Source: Chloroflexota bacterium (GTDB lineage: Bacteria; Chloroflexota; Chloroflexia; QHBQ01; JADMIH01). Taken from it: a stretch of 35,998 bases of DNA. The stretch covers positions 1 through 35,998 of the forward strand of contig JADMIH010000021.1 in the NCBI GenBank assembly GCA_015478675.1, read 5' to 3'. Shown here piece after piece: positions 24,729 through 33,165 of the stretch (position 1 is its first letter; every line of letters begins with the position of its first letter). The notes below the pieces were generated by a model. It was not told the origin of the DNA, did not search any database, and saw only the letters and a program-made list of their open reading frames with translations. The translations under genes were made by a program, and so were the position numbers.

Positions 24729-24869
24729 ATGCTTTTTATAGTATCAGTTATACTTTTTGTGGTCGTAATGGGCTATCTCGACTCGCGACTGCGCTGGCCG
24801 AAGCCCAACGATAAAGGGCATCGATATGTTAGCATCGCCGAGCGTAGCAGCGCAATCCGCAGGCGTTAG
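24729..24869 (+). CDS. Small single-span membrane protein, unknown
   Basis: A 46-aa protein: MLFIVSVILFVVVMGYLDSRL forms one transmembrane segment, followed by a basic tail ending SSAIRRR. GAAGGA lies 10 nt before ATG. It is only 67 nt after rimM and on the same strand. The hydrophobic/basic layout and ribosome binding site support expression, but no family is recognised. Confidence 0.5.
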   Translation: MLFIVSVILFVVVMGYLDSRLRWPKPNDKGHRYVSIAERSSAIRRR

Positions 24870-24873
24870 CACG

Positions 24874-24897
24874 CAGCCACAGCCACAGCCACAGCCA
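24874..24897. repeat. Tandem hexanucleotide repeat (CAGCCA x4)
   Basis: Four exact copies of CAGCCA in the gap between the small membrane protein and the next gene. Likely slippage-prone; no function suggested by position. Confidence 0.8.
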
Positions 24898-24929
24898 GCC
24901 TGACAACACTAACAGGAGACTTACAGCCG

Positions 24930-25556
24930 ATGTTAGCCGGACATTTTGGCCTGGCGGCCGTCGTAAAGTCGCGCCAGCCACAGTTACCCCTATGGGCCTT
25001 GATGTTGAGCACACAGCTTCTCGATGTTATTTTCGTGGTGCTCTACACCCTGAACCTCGAAGGCTTTACGCCCGTACCCGGCACTAACGGCGGCTACGGC
25101 AACCTCATCATTCACGCCAACTACAGCCATTCGCTGGTAGGTGCGTTTGCGATAAGCCTGGTAGCGGCGATAGCGGCTATGATACCCTGGGGAAGAAGCA
25201 ATGGGCTTATCGTAGGGGCGATGGTCTTCTCCCACTGGCTCCTCGACCTGCTGGTACACAGAATGGATATGCCCGTGCTGCCCGGCAACGCGGGCGATTT
25301 GCCGCTCCTGGGCTTTGGGATATGGACGATCCCCGGCCTTAGCATAGCACTGGAGCTTATTTTGATATTGGCCGGGGCCTTTTTGTACTATCACGCCGCT
25401 ATGCGCAGCGCGGTGCGCGCCGAGCGGCAGGATGCAAAGGCCGGAGTGACAGTTGCTCCCAAAGGCTACCGCAACAGATCGCTGCTAGCCTCTGTGGTGT
25501 TGCTCGTGCTGATGGTGGGCACCCTCGTCTCTGATCTATTTGGTCTTCTGGGCTGA
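24930..25556 (+). CDS. Polytopic membrane protein, resembles DUF457/YdjM-type proteins
   Basis: A 208-aa protein with about five hydrophobic segments. Conserved-looking polar residues sit at membrane edges: MLAGHFGLAA, LMLSTQLLDVIFV, NYSHSLVGA, and FSHWLLDLLVHRMDMPV. This His/Asp pattern (GH...QLLD...SH...SHWLLDLLVH) is like the membrane-bound YdjM/DUF457 proteins, sometimes called metal-dependent hydrolases without biochemical proof. AGGAGA lies 11 nt before ATG. Confidence 0.7.
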   Translation: MLAGHFGLAAVVKSRQPQLPLWALMLSTQLLDVIFVVLYTLNLEGFTPVPGTNGGYGNLIIHANYSHSLVGAFAISLVAAIAAMIPWGRSNGLIVGAMVFSHWLLDLLVHRMDMPVLPGNAGDLPLLGFGIWTIPGLSIALELILILAGAFLYYHAAMRSAVRAERQDAKAGVTVAPKGYRNRSLLASVVLLVLMVGTLVSDLFGLLG

Positions 25557-25600
25557 CCATTTTTCTTGGCACGTCTCCTGCAATTAGTCGTGGAGCCTGG

Positions 25601-25612
25601 GAGCAATTGCTC
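25601..25612. promoter_or_regulatory. 12-bp perfect palindrome upstream of the CBS gene
   Basis: GAGCAATTGCTC lies 26 nt before the ATG of the CBS-domain gene. It may be an operator; no matching second copy was noticed. Confidence 0.25.
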
Positions 25613-25638
25613 GCCATTAGTAGAAAAGAGAGGAATGC

Positions 25639-26076
25639 ATGAAAGTCCAAGACATTATGACCAAGAACCCGGAGGCGGTAACCCCTGGCACTCCGATAGC
25701 TGATGTGGCTCGCCAGATGCGCGACCTTGACGTGGGAATTATGCCTGTGGTGAGCGACGGTGAGTTGCTCGGCGTGATAACCGACCGTGATATAACGATA
25801 AGGGTTACAGCGGCGGGCCTCAGCCCTTTTGAGGTGACGGTGCAAGATTTTGTATCGCCTAATGCTGTTACCGTTTCGCCAGGTGATGACATAGAGAAAG
25901 CACGCAGCCTGATGTCCGAGCGCCAGATACGCCGCCTGCTGGTCACAGAAGACAACAGGCTGGTGGGTGTGCTATCGCTAGGTGACCTGGCGACCAAAGA
26001 TAAGTCGGAAGAGTCCGAAACGGGAGAGGTGCTGGAGGACATTTCGGAGCCAACCAACCTGAACAAGACCCCATAG
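25639..26076 (+). CDS. CBS-domain pair protein
   Basis: A 145-aa protein made of two CBS motifs: MKVQDIMTKNPEAVTPGTPIADVARQMRDLDVGIMPVV...GVITDRDI and VQDFVSPNAVTVSPGDDIEKARSLMSERQIRRLLVT...GVLSLGDLA, then a short acidic tail. Free-standing CBS pairs (Bateman modules) bind adenine nucleotides and act as sensors; the partner is unknown here. AGAGGA lies 5 nt before ATG. Confidence 0.93.
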   Translation: MKVQDIMTKNPEAVTPGTPIADVARQMRDLDVGIMPVVSDGELLGVITDRDITIRVTAAGLSPFEVTVQDFVSPNAVTVSPGDDIEKARSLMSERQIRRLLVTEDNRLVGVLSLGDLATKDKSEESETGEVLEDISEPTNLNKTP

Positions 26077-26165
26077 GGGCCGGGTTTTCCGTAGGAAGCT
26101 TGTTTATCCCTTACATCAGGGTAAGTAAGAACCCACCACAGGGGGAAGGTGGAATAGAGTAGATG

Positions 26166-26206
26166 AAACAAGGAATAACTCCGCATGTTGGAGTTATTCC
26201 TTGTTT
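26166..26206. terminator. Bidirectional intrinsic terminator between the convergent CBS and PD40 genes
   Basis: A perfect 17-bp stem (26166-26182 with 26190-26206), 7-nt loop, with T-rich 3' end on the plus strand (TTGTTTTC) and A-rich 5' flank giving Us on the other strand. Confidence 0.85.
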
Positions 26207-26263
26207 TCGGGAAGAAAAGCCGCTCCCCACAAGTGCGGTCTCGGCTTAGCACAAGGCTGGGTG

Positions 26264-27283
26264 TTATTTACCCCAGCTGAGGCCCGATTGAGCATCTACG
26301 TTGGCGTTGTCGGTCAGCTTTTGCGTTGCCGAGAGGTTAGCCTTCCCTGCGCTGAGAGGGGCCTGGAAATCGGCGGCATAGAGGTCAAAAGAGGCATCTT
26401 TGAGAGCTATGTAGGCCAGTTTGCCGCCGTCGGGCGACCAGGCGGGCGCTCTGGAAGCGCCGTCCGTGGTGAGTTGTATGGGCGCAGGGTAGTCGCCGGT
26501 CCACTTCTGGGCGTCAGTGGGCACAATATAGATATTGGTTTTGCCCTCGCGCTGCATCGCGAACGCTAGCCACTGCCCATCTGGAGACCATGCGGGGTCG
26601 TATGCGCTATCCTTGGCGTCGGTTAGCTCCAACTTCTTGCCTGTTTCAAGGTTCAGCACCAGGATTTGGCCGTTGCCGCTGTCCGTCACATAGTTGGCGA
26701 CTGCTATCTTTGTGCCATCGGGCGACCAGGACGGGTTTTCAACGGCCTGCTTACTATGATCCAGGTTGTCTACTATCTTGCGTACGTTACCGCCCAGTGT
26801 ATTCATGGTGAAGAGGCCAGGATACTCTGTGCCCACGTCGGAGGTAAAGGCAATAGTCTGTCCATCGGGCGACCACGCAGGCTGCATAGCCCAGAGCGCC
26901 TCAGTGTTGTAGCCTATAGCGCCTGTCTCAACAGTTGGCCTGTGATTAGTGAGGGCTACTGTGTCCGAAGGGTCGGCCACAGTGAGCTTGTACAGGTCGG
27001 AAAAGCCTTCATCAAAGCGGGTGTAGATGATCTGGGAGCCGTCAGGTGAGAAGGTTGGTTGGCCGTCGCGTTTGTCCTGCTTGTCCTTTGGGCCTTTAGT
27101 TAACTGCTGCTGGTTGCCGCCACTATAAAGCCATAGGCCGCCATTGCGGGCATAGGCTATCTTGCCCCCTACATCGATGGCTTTCAGGAGGCCGGCTGGG
27201 CGTGCTGTGCCGCGCCCGAAGTAGCTCACGCTTACCAGGGCGAGCGCTCCCAGGGCCAAGACGAGGAATAATTTTCTGATCAC
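26264..27283 (-). CDS. Exported PD40/TolB-like beta-propeller protein
   Basis: A 339-aa protein. An N-terminal signal or anchor segment (MIRKLFLVLALGALALVSVSYF) is followed by repeated PD40 blades with the hallmark W/FSPDG: PTFSPDGSQIIYT, PAWSPDGQTIAFTS, PSWSPDGTKIAVA, PAWSPDGQWLAFA, PAWSPDGGKLAYI. Such propellers occur in TolB and in dipeptidyl-peptidase-like proteins; no protease domain is present. GTG start with AGAGGGG 4 nt upstream. First-read role: extracytoplasmic binding protein of unknown ligand. Confidence 0.9.
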   Translation of the reverse strand: MIRKLFLVLALGALALVSVSYFGRGTARPAGLLKAIDVGGKIAYARNGGLWLYSGGNQQQLTKGPKDKQDKRDGQPTFSPDGSQIIYTRFDEGFSDLYKLTVADPSDTVALTNHRPTVETGAIGYNTEALWAMQPAWSPDGQTIAFTSDVGTEYPGLFTMNTLGGNVRKIVDNLDHSKQAVENPSWSPDGTKIAVANYVTDSGNGQILVLNLETGKKLELTDAKDSAYDPAWSPDGQWLAFAMQREGKTNIYIVPTDAQKWTGDYPAPIQLTTDGASRAPAWSPDGGKLAYIALKDASFDLYAADFQAPLSAGKANLSATQKLTDNANVDAQSGLSWGK

Positions 27284-27348
27284 GCGCCCCTCTTTTCAAA
27301 TGTCGTCAGTTGCCGTTGATTAGACGCAGACTACCGTCATCTTCAATT

Positions 27349-28560
27349 TCAACCCAGGTTAGGCCCGCGCCAGCGCATCCACAACTTGTAGAGCAAAGGG
27401 TTGTAGACATAGTCATAAGCGCCGGGATATTCTACTTCTCTGCCGCCAAAGCCTTTCTTGAACCAGTATACACCACGCAAACCAGAACGTGTATTTACAG
27501 GGGAAATCTCACTTTCGCTGCCTTCTTCGGGCGCATCAGGTATGCCCCAGAAGTCGTAGAGTGTGCAGCCCTGCTCGCGTGCCCACTTTATCGCCTCCCA
27601 TTGGAGCAGGTAGTTGGGCATGTGCTCGCGCCCTTTGTCGCTTGATGCGCCGTACATGTAAATCGCTTCATCTCCGAAGCGAAGGGCAAGGAGGCCTCCT
27701 ATTGGTCCTGATTCGCGCTCTACCGGATCGGGGTGCTCGGCCAGGAGCACGAGAATGTCGCTTACGTTGGAGGTCGCGCCGAAAGTTTGCCAGAGCTTCT
27801 CATAATAGGGGAAGGTATGGATACCAAAGTCATCGCGCTCGCCTGTTACCTCTAACAAGCTATAGAACGCCTGAAGATCGCCTAAAGTTGCGGCTCGCCG
27901 GACCTCGACGCCCCGGCGGCCTGCAAGCCGCAGGTTATAGCGCGTCTTGGGCTTCATATCTTTGAGCAGATCTTCCTCGCTCTTGTCGATGTCGAGCACA
28001 ATGGTGCGTGCGGGCTGCAAGCGCCCGGAAGGGCGGAAGCCCAGCGCGGCCATCTCGCGGTCTACGTCAGCTTTGGTGATATTCTCGCTCAGCTTTATAT
28101 CAGGTTCTACTTTGAGGAAGATAGCTCCGCGCCAGCGTGCCCACCTGTGTACACGCCGCCAGAATGCGGGGGTTGCCTTGTCGTTCTCCTGCGCTTGTGG
28201 AGAATAAACAGGCCCACGTGGTATATAGCCTATGGAGAGAGGCACAGGGATGGGGAGCCTGGGGATGCCGGGAAGCCCCCGTAAGAGCACCTGGGCGCAG
28301 ATGAGCGGGTTGGGGGAGGCTTGCACGTGAAGTGTGGCCTCAGGGATGCTTCCCATCGCCACACGCCACACCGACCAGCCGGAGTTCGCTTTAAAGTCGC
28401 CCCAGCGCCACGATTGCAACAGGCTGGCATCGTTGCGACGAAGTGCGGCGTCCCAATCGCTTTCTCTCAGGGGAGTGTGAAAAGGGTGAGTTGTATCGCC
28501 GGCGTTGGCTGGGTTGGTTGAAGTGAGGTTAGAGGCAGAGCCCGCGTCGCCTCTATTCAT
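27349..28560 (-). CDS. FemAB-type peptidoglycan bridge aminoacyltransferase (GNAT fold)
   Basis: A 403-aa protein. FemABX enzymes use aminoacyl-tRNA to add amino acids to the peptidoglycan stem or lipid II. Features: LLQSWRWGDFKANSGWSVWRVA near residue 48, GYIPRGPVY, RTIVLDIDKSEEDLLKDMKPKTRYNLRLAGRRGVEVRR (central family signature), IGGLLALRFGDEAIYMYGASSD, NYLLQWEAIKWAREQGCTLYDFWGIP, and YWFKKGFGGREVEYPGAYDYV. The ATG lies inside the last codons of the upstream NYN gene (8-nt overlap), so it is probably coupled to it. Confidence 0.9.
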   Translation of the reverse strand: MNRGDAGSASNLTSTNPANAGDTTHPFHTPLRESDWDAALRRNDASLLQSWRWGDFKANSGWSVWRVAMGSIPEATLHVQASPNPLICAQVLLRGLPGIPRLPIPVPLSIGYIPRGPVYSPQAQENDKATPAFWRRVHRWARWRGAIFLKVEPDIKLSENITKADVDREMAALGFRPSGRLQPARTIVLDIDKSEEDLLKDMKPKTRYNLRLAGRRGVEVRRAATLGDLQAFYSLLEVTGERDDFGIHTFPYYEKLWQTFGATSNVSDILVLLAEHPDPVERESGPIGGLLALRFGDEAIYMYGASSDKGREHMPNYLLQWEAIKWAREQGCTLYDFWGIPDAPEEGSESEISPVNTRSGLRGVYWFKKGFGGREVEYPGAYDYVYNPLLYKLWMRWRGPNLG

Positions 28561-29398
28561 GCCCGTTGGTTAGCTCCGGCCTCACGGGCCGCACCAGTGG
28601 GATCGAATGGGTGTCTTCGCATGGCTCGGTGTCAGGAAGCCTGAACTCATCATTCGTAGCGTGGTCATATGGCATCGTTTGGCTACCAGCGTCGTTCCCC
28701 TCACCGGGGGCTTGCTGTGTACGGTCTCGGCTTTCCCAGTAGTTACCCTGCTGGGGGCGCTCGCCGTTGCGCAGGCGTTCGCGCTCTTTCTCTCCCGATA
28801 TACGCTCACCGGGCAAGCCGTAGGTGGCGCTGTAGCTATAGGCGCTGTAGCTGTAAACTGTACGCGCATCACCACCATTCTGCGCGGCTCTCAAGTGTAC
28901 ACCCGGCCCCGAAGGAGCGTTGCGGAAGATGCCTGATAGGGTACATATCTCGGTAAACTGGTCGGCGGCCTCTATAAGCTCGTTGGAGGTGCTGATGCCG
29001 AAGGAGATTACTTCGCAACGCACTCCCTTCATCTGGATCGCTTCGACGAGGCGCACGAAATCGCCATCACCGCTGACAATAACTACAACGTCCAGGTTCT
29101 CTGAGAGGAGCATGATGTCAACGGCCATCTCAATATCAAGGTTGGCCTTGATGCGCCCGCCATCGTACTTGTGTATGTCTTTGCAGATTACCTTGTAGCC
29201 GTTGGCCCGGAGGAAGTCTATGAACTTACGCTGGTTAGGATTCTCAGGGTCAACGCCGGTATAGGCGCAAGCCCGGATAATATCCCGTCCCGCGAGCGCA
29301 TGCTCCAGCAAACGGCAATAATTAACTTCTACCCCTGCCGACTTCGCCGAATAAAAGAGATTAGAAACGTCTACAAAGACGCCCACGTTGTGTGCCAT
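28553..29398 (-). CDS. NYN-domain (LabA/DUF88) PIN-like nuclease family protein
   Basis: A 281-aa protein. The N-terminal ~165 residues are a NYN domain with the acidic residues of PIN-like nucleases: VGVFVDVSNLFY, GRIKANLDIEMAVDIMLL, VVIVSGDGDFVRLVEAIQMKG, and VEVISFG-type strand. Such proteins are predicted RNases, few are characterised. The C-terminal ~115 residues are low-complexity, with a Tyr/Ser repeat (YSYSAYSYSATYG) and charged stretches. GGAG precedes ATG by 8 nt, and a TATAAT (29449-29444) with no good -35 box lies upstream. Confidence 0.88.
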   Translation of the reverse strand: MAHNVGVFVDVSNLFYSAKSAGVEVNYCRLLEHALAGRDIIRACAYTGVDPENPNQRKFIDFLRANGYKVICKDIHKYDGGRIKANLDIEMAVDIMLLSENLDVVVIVSGDGDFVRLVEAIQMKGVRCEVISFGISTSNELIEAADQFTEICTLSGIFRNAPSGPGVHLRAAQNGGDARTVYSYSAYSYSATYGLPGERISGEKERERLRNGERPQQGNYWESRDRTQQAPGEGNDAGSQTMPYDHATNDEFRLPDTEPCEDTHSIPLVRPVRPELTNGHE

Positions 29399-29490
29399 TC
29401 TATGATCTCCATGCCTGCTGTTATACGTTTGCTTTATATAAGGATTATACCTTAAAAGTAGGGGTTAGGATGGGCTATTAATACTGATCT

Positions 29491-30405
29491 CTAAATAGGG
29501 TTCAAGGGATTGGCGGAGAAGGATATCTCGCCCATGGCCTCCTGCGCGGCTTCTTTTATGGCAGGCTCATCGCTTTGGAGAGCTTGTGAGAGAGCTTCTG
29601 TCGCGGGTTTGCCCCCGATCTGGCCCAGGGCCCAGATAGCAGCAAGCCTTACTTCCAGGTCTCTATCTTCTATCATCCGCACAAGTTGGGGCAAGGCATC
29701 GCTCAGTACCATTTCTCCGGCCGCGTGTGCCGCTTCGTAGCGCATGGCGGGGTGGTTGCTCTCAAGCTCGTCGAGGATGACCTGTTCCCAGCGTGGGTCC
29801 ATGCTGCGGCCCATAGCGAATACCGCGCTTTCCGCGTTGCGCCCGCCGTGCTCGTATATATCGGCTATAAGGTCGTTCACTTCGCTATCATTATGCAGAT
29901 AGCCAAGCGACTCGATTGCCCGGCGGCGCACGTCTATATTGTCATCCTGATTGCGCGCCACCTCCAGGAGGGCCTCCCGTAGCTCAGCTGCTCTCGCCCC
30001 CAGCTTGTCTTCGCATTCGGCTATATATGTGAAACGCCCTAAAGCCCTGGCCACTGCCTCGCGCACTCCCATGTCGGAGTCGGTGCGCAGCATCGACAAT
30101 AGCTTGCCAAGGAGCAGCTTGCTGTTGTCCTCGTAAAGCCCTTCGATAGCGGACTGGCGTACCTGCGAGTCGCTGTCTTCGAGCGCAGCTAAAAGAGCAT
30201 AGCGGAAATCGAGGTCTACATTGTCTTCGGACATGAGAACAAGGTTGCTTATTATACGCTTGCGTCGCTCCAGCGACAGTTCAGGCCATATCTCGCGGAA
30301 GGCGGCACGGTCCTCGCTACTCATGTCTGATAAGAATGTGAGGGATGCAGTGGTTGGCTTCTCGACGTGGGCTACGCCTCGTAGTGTCTCTGAAAAGTCT
30401 GCCAT
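29491..30405 (-). CDS. HEAT-repeat protein
   Basis: A 304-aa protein consisting of alpha-helical repeats from about residue 60 on: FRYALLAALEDSDSQVRQSAIEGLYEDN, MGVREAVARALGRF, IDVRRRAIESLGYL, NHPAMRYEAAHAAGEM, DLEVRLAAIWALGQIGG, EPAIKEAAQEAMGEI. HEAT/PBS-lyase-like repeats form a protein-binding solenoid; partner unknown. GGAAAG is 14 nt from ATG, a loose fit. It stands between the NYN gene and the 725-aa unknown gene, all on the same strand. Confidence 0.9.
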   Translation of the reverse strand: MADFSETLRGVAHVEKPTTASLTFLSDMSSEDRAAFREIWPELSLERRKRIISNLVLMSEDNVDLDFRYALLAALEDSDSQVRQSAIEGLYEDNSKLLLGKLLSMLRTDSDMGVREAVARALGRFTYIAECEDKLGARAAELREALLEVARNQDDNIDVRRRAIESLGYLHNDSEVNDLIADIYEHGGRNAESAVFAMGRSMDPRWEQVILDELESNHPAMRYEAAHAAGEMVLSDALPQLVRMIEDRDLEVRLAAIWALGQIGGKPATEALSQALQSDEPAIKEAAQEAMGEISFSANPLNPI

Positions 30406-30683
30406 TTTATATGATCTTTCCTATTCTTTCTATTAACTCACCTTACGCAACAGACGACAGAAGGGGAGTGACGGAACACAAAGGCGCAAAGAGCGCAAAG
30501 TTTCTAAGGGAATTACAGCGCAGGACAGAGAAGGTATAAAGGCAGCGGCTCTTCGTCGTCCGCCGTTCATCGCTTCTTTGTTGTGCTCTGAGACCGGGAG
30601 ACGGACGTTGAACAGGTATGCAACCCGTCGTCCAGCGTCCATCGTCTACCCTCACACCAGGTTATATTTCCGCCCGCTACAAG
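30406..30683. other. Intergenic region with short degenerate repeats
   Basis: No gene seen. It holds purine-rich ACACAAAGGCGCAAAGAGCG (30478-30497) with near-repeats of GCAAAG, and two near-identical 20-nt stretches beginning CGTCGTCC (near 30557 and 30630). These look like decayed simple repeats. Conceptual frames here are short and lack ribosome binding sites. Confidence 0.4.
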
Positions 30684-32861
30684 TTAGGAGGGCTTGCGCG
30701 CGCTGTCGTAGAAGTAAGCGCCCGCGGCGTTCTCATCGGGGTAGAAGTAAGGGTAAGCGCCTGAGAGCATTGTCTTCAGCCAACTGCGTGATATAGGACG
30801 TTCGATATTCACTACGGGGTAAATATCATCAAATATAGCCCACAGCTTGCCATCGTTCTCCTCACCTACTGCCTCAAAAGCGTTGGTGATTATCGTCTCT
30901 GGGCGCTTGCGCTCCAAGTCGTCCAGCTTCTTCTGATTTTGCAGCTTACCAAACCTCTCCTGGCTCAAGAGCATAGCGGGGTCAGCCTCCACTGAATAGG
31001 AAACAGGACGGAAGAGATAGCGGCCTTTGCGCTCATCCAGCTGGAGGAGGTTATCTTCGCGCTCAGCGGGGCGGTTGAAGTGTATCTCAAAAACGTCTTC
31101 ACCTCGATCTGTGGGCACGATTCTAAACCTGGCACCAGGTATCATGTACTCGGCAAAGAGGTCTCCCAGGCCCATGATGAAGCCGCCACGATTGCCCGTG
31201 GGGTAGCGCAGTTCCGCGAGCAAAGAGACGTATAGCTGGGGCATCTCGAAGCGTATCATAGAGGCACGCTGGTCTTCGAAGACAGGCCCCTGGAAGAGCC
31301 TCTTGGCGCGTCGATCATAAGGGAGCACACCGTTTTCGTATTCATAATAGGTAAGAGCGTAATCGAGCGGGCCAGGCGTGCTATCAGGCTCGTCCTCTTC
31401 CTCTACCGACACAATTGCGGTGTCTTCGAGATAACGGTAGTCCTGGCCTATCTCGGCGGGCTTGCGGAGGGGTGGGGCTACAGGCGAGGAGTTGGCGATA
31501 ATCCAGAGGCGGTCGCTGTTGATGCCAACAAACTCGAAGTCCTTCTTCTCCTTCAGCATCCTGTAGCTGAGGGCGAAGCGCATCCGCTCGTAGTCAGGAT
31601 TTTCCGGCCGGCGATTCAGGACGTCAGCCATAATATCACGGTCCGAAGCGACGCCTCCCGTCTCCGGCTCCTCCAGGTACTCCCTGATGCGCCGGAAGTC
31701 GCCTTTGCTGAAGCGATCAAGAGCCTCTTCGGGGAACATCTCCGAGCCGAAATGAATCAGCCTGCTGTCGTGCTCCACCGCTATTCCGATCATGGTGGTG
31801 AGGGCATCGACCACTGCCGGGTTGGACATAATATCATCCAACGGCTCACTCAGGTTGACGGTAACAGCGCCGTCTACAGATGGAATACGCACTTCAACAG
31901 GTCCGGTAACGGCAGGCTCAGGCGGTGTTTGTACGGGGGCAGGTTTGGCGGGCGCGGGTTTAGGTGCTGGAGCCTGTACCTGTGCGGGCGGAGTTGCGGG
32001 CGCAGACGATACAACGGCTGTTGGCGCGGGTACTTTTACGGGGGCCTGCTCCGCGGGCGCGGGCTGCGTAACCTGGGTTTGCGGTGCCGCCGGGTTCACA
32101 CGTGCAGGTTCTATTTCGGCAGGCTCCGGTCGCTTAGCTATTTGCGGGGGGGAGGCGGGGGCGGGGGCGGGAGGAGCAGCATGGTCAAGCGTTACGGCAA
32201 GAGGTACGGCAGGGGCTACTTCTACGTGAGCAGCAGGTGCGCTTTCCGGAAGGTGCTGCGGAGTGGGAGCTTCTGCTTCTTCCGGCTCTTCTTTTTCCTC
32301 GATGACCGGCTGCGGGATAAGGTGCTGCGGGATCAGTGTTGGTATTTCGGTTGTGCTGCGCAGCGCGGGCGGGGTGAAGAGCGGGCGCTGAGGTGCGAGA
32401 GCGGGGGCAATATCAATAATGGTATCCATAAGAGCGCTACGCTCAGCGCGGGTAGCTACCCGGTTTACGAGCGAGGACGCGTACTCTTTGGCAGCATCTG
32501 TATCAAGAGCGGTGGCTTCTGTGTTCAGACGCTGTCGGAAGGTGTGGGTATTCTTGCTCTCCTGAGGGTGGTAAGCGTGGCCCGCCTTGGTGGTTACAAA
32601 GTCGCCGTTATCATCACGAGAAAATACCGCCTGGTTCTTGCCAAGGGCCGACTCCACCTTGCGTGCCAGAGCGCTGGCATCTTGCCCGGCCATAGGGCCG
32701 CCTTCCCTGGTTAGCGCCTTCAAGATAGCGTCAAGGCTCATCTTAATGGGTGCATTAGCGCCAAAGAGCATTCCTTTGCGCTTCATCAACTCAAAAGTGC
32801 GTGCGGCAATCTCCTGCTCCTGTTTTGTCCCCTCAAACGCCAACTGCGTTTCTGTATCCAT
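30684..32861 (-). CDS. Large protein of unknown function: N-terminal HTH-like domain, Pro/Ala linker, C-terminal globular domain
   Basis: A 725-aa protein that I do not recognise. Residues ~15-95 (AARTFELMKRKGMLFGANAPIKMSLDAILKALTREG...AVFSRDDNGDFVTTKAGHAYH) have the pattern of a small winged-helix domain like HARE-HTH; this is tentative. Residues ~175-325 form a linker rich in Pro, Ala, Glu and Val. The C-terminal ~390 residues look folded and mixed alpha/beta (DDIMSNPAVVDALTTMIGIAVEHDSRLI, FEMPQLYVSLLAELRYPTGNRGGFIMGLGDLFAEYMIPGARFRIVPT, KLWAIFDDIYPVVNIERPISRSWLKTMLSGAYPYFYPDENAAGAYF). No signal peptide. A 49-aa gene lies 52 nt upstream, likely in the same transcript. Closely similar layout suggests a DNA-binding or scaffold role, but that is inference. 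Confidence 0.75.
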   Translation of the reverse strand: MDTETQLAFEGTKQEQEIAARTFELMKRKGMLFGANAPIKMSLDAILKALTREGGPMAGQDASALARKVESALGKNQAVFSRDDNGDFVTTKAGHAYHPQESKNTHTFRQRLNTEATALDTDAAKEYASSLVNRVATRAERSALMDTIIDIAPALAPQRPLFTPPALRSTTEIPTLIPQHLIPQPVIEEKEEPEEAEAPTPQHLPESAPAAHVEVAPAVPLAVTLDHAAPPAPAPASPPQIAKRPEPAEIEPARVNPAAPQTQVTQPAPAEQAPVKVPAPTAVVSSAPATPPAQVQAPAPKPAPAKPAPVQTPPEPAVTGPVEVRIPSVDGAVTVNLSEPLDDIMSNPAVVDALTTMIGIAVEHDSRLIHFGSEMFPEEALDRFSKGDFRRIREYLEEPETGGVASDRDIMADVLNRRPENPDYERMRFALSYRMLKEKKDFEFVGINSDRLWIIANSSPVAPPLRKPAEIGQDYRYLEDTAIVSVEEEDEPDSTPGPLDYALTYYEYENGVLPYDRRAKRLFQGPVFEDQRASMIRFEMPQLYVSLLAELRYPTGNRGGFIMGLGDLFAEYMIPGARFRIVPTDRGEDVFEIHFNRPAEREDNLLQLDERKGRYLFRPVSYSVEADPAMLLSQERFGKLQNQKKLDDLERKRPETIITNAFEAVGEENDGKLWAIFDDIYPVVNIERPISRSWLKTMLSGAYPYFYPDENAAGAYFYDSARKPS

Positions 32862-32913
32862 ACTCTCCCGGCTCCCTTATTACAGTTATGCGGCAAATAG
32901 CCGTAAAGTTTCC

Positions 32914-33063
32914 TTACTTGTTCTTTATTCCGCGCTCCTCGCGCAGCAGTTCCACGTAACGGCGTGCTAACGCCTGCACAGTTTGTGGCCGCCCTGAGCG
33001 GCGCATCCAGTCAATCAGCCGCTCCATATCGCGCATCGTCAAAGTAACATCGGTTCCTGCCAA
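32914..33063 (-). CDS. Small basic helical protein (49 aa), unknown
   Basis: This short gene starts with TTG at 33063, with GAGGGGGA 5 nt upstream. The product, MAGTDVTLTMRDMERLIDWM followed by RRSGRPQTVQALARRYVELL and REERGIKNK, reads like two amphipathic helices joined by SGRPQT and is strongly gene-like in composition. A good promoter (TTGTAA-17-TAAAAT) lies 39 nt upstream. It precedes the 725-aa unknown gene by 52 nt. The family is not one I can name. Confidence 0.65.
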   Translation of the reverse strand: MAGTDVTLTMRDMERLIDWMRRSGRPQTVQALARRYVELLREERGIKNK

Positions 33064-33101
33064 TACTTTCCCCCTCACAAAAATAGTGTTCGATAGTACC
33101 T

Positions 33102-33130
33102 ATTTTACAGGATTGTGTGTAGATTTACAA
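33102..33130 (-). promoter_or_regulatory. Promoter for the 49-aa and 725-aa genes
   Basis: Minus strand: TTGTAA (33130-33125), 17-nt spacer, TAAAAT (33107-33102). Confidence 0.6.
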
Positions 33131-33165
33131 ACGCGGGGCACCAGGGGTTAGTAGCTAATCCCTGC

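Noticed and set aside
31752..32714. 320-codon plus-strand frame rich in Gly/Arg/Tyr/Cys
   Set aside because: It is the complement of the Pro/Ala-rich linker of the 725-aa protein; composition is explained by that.
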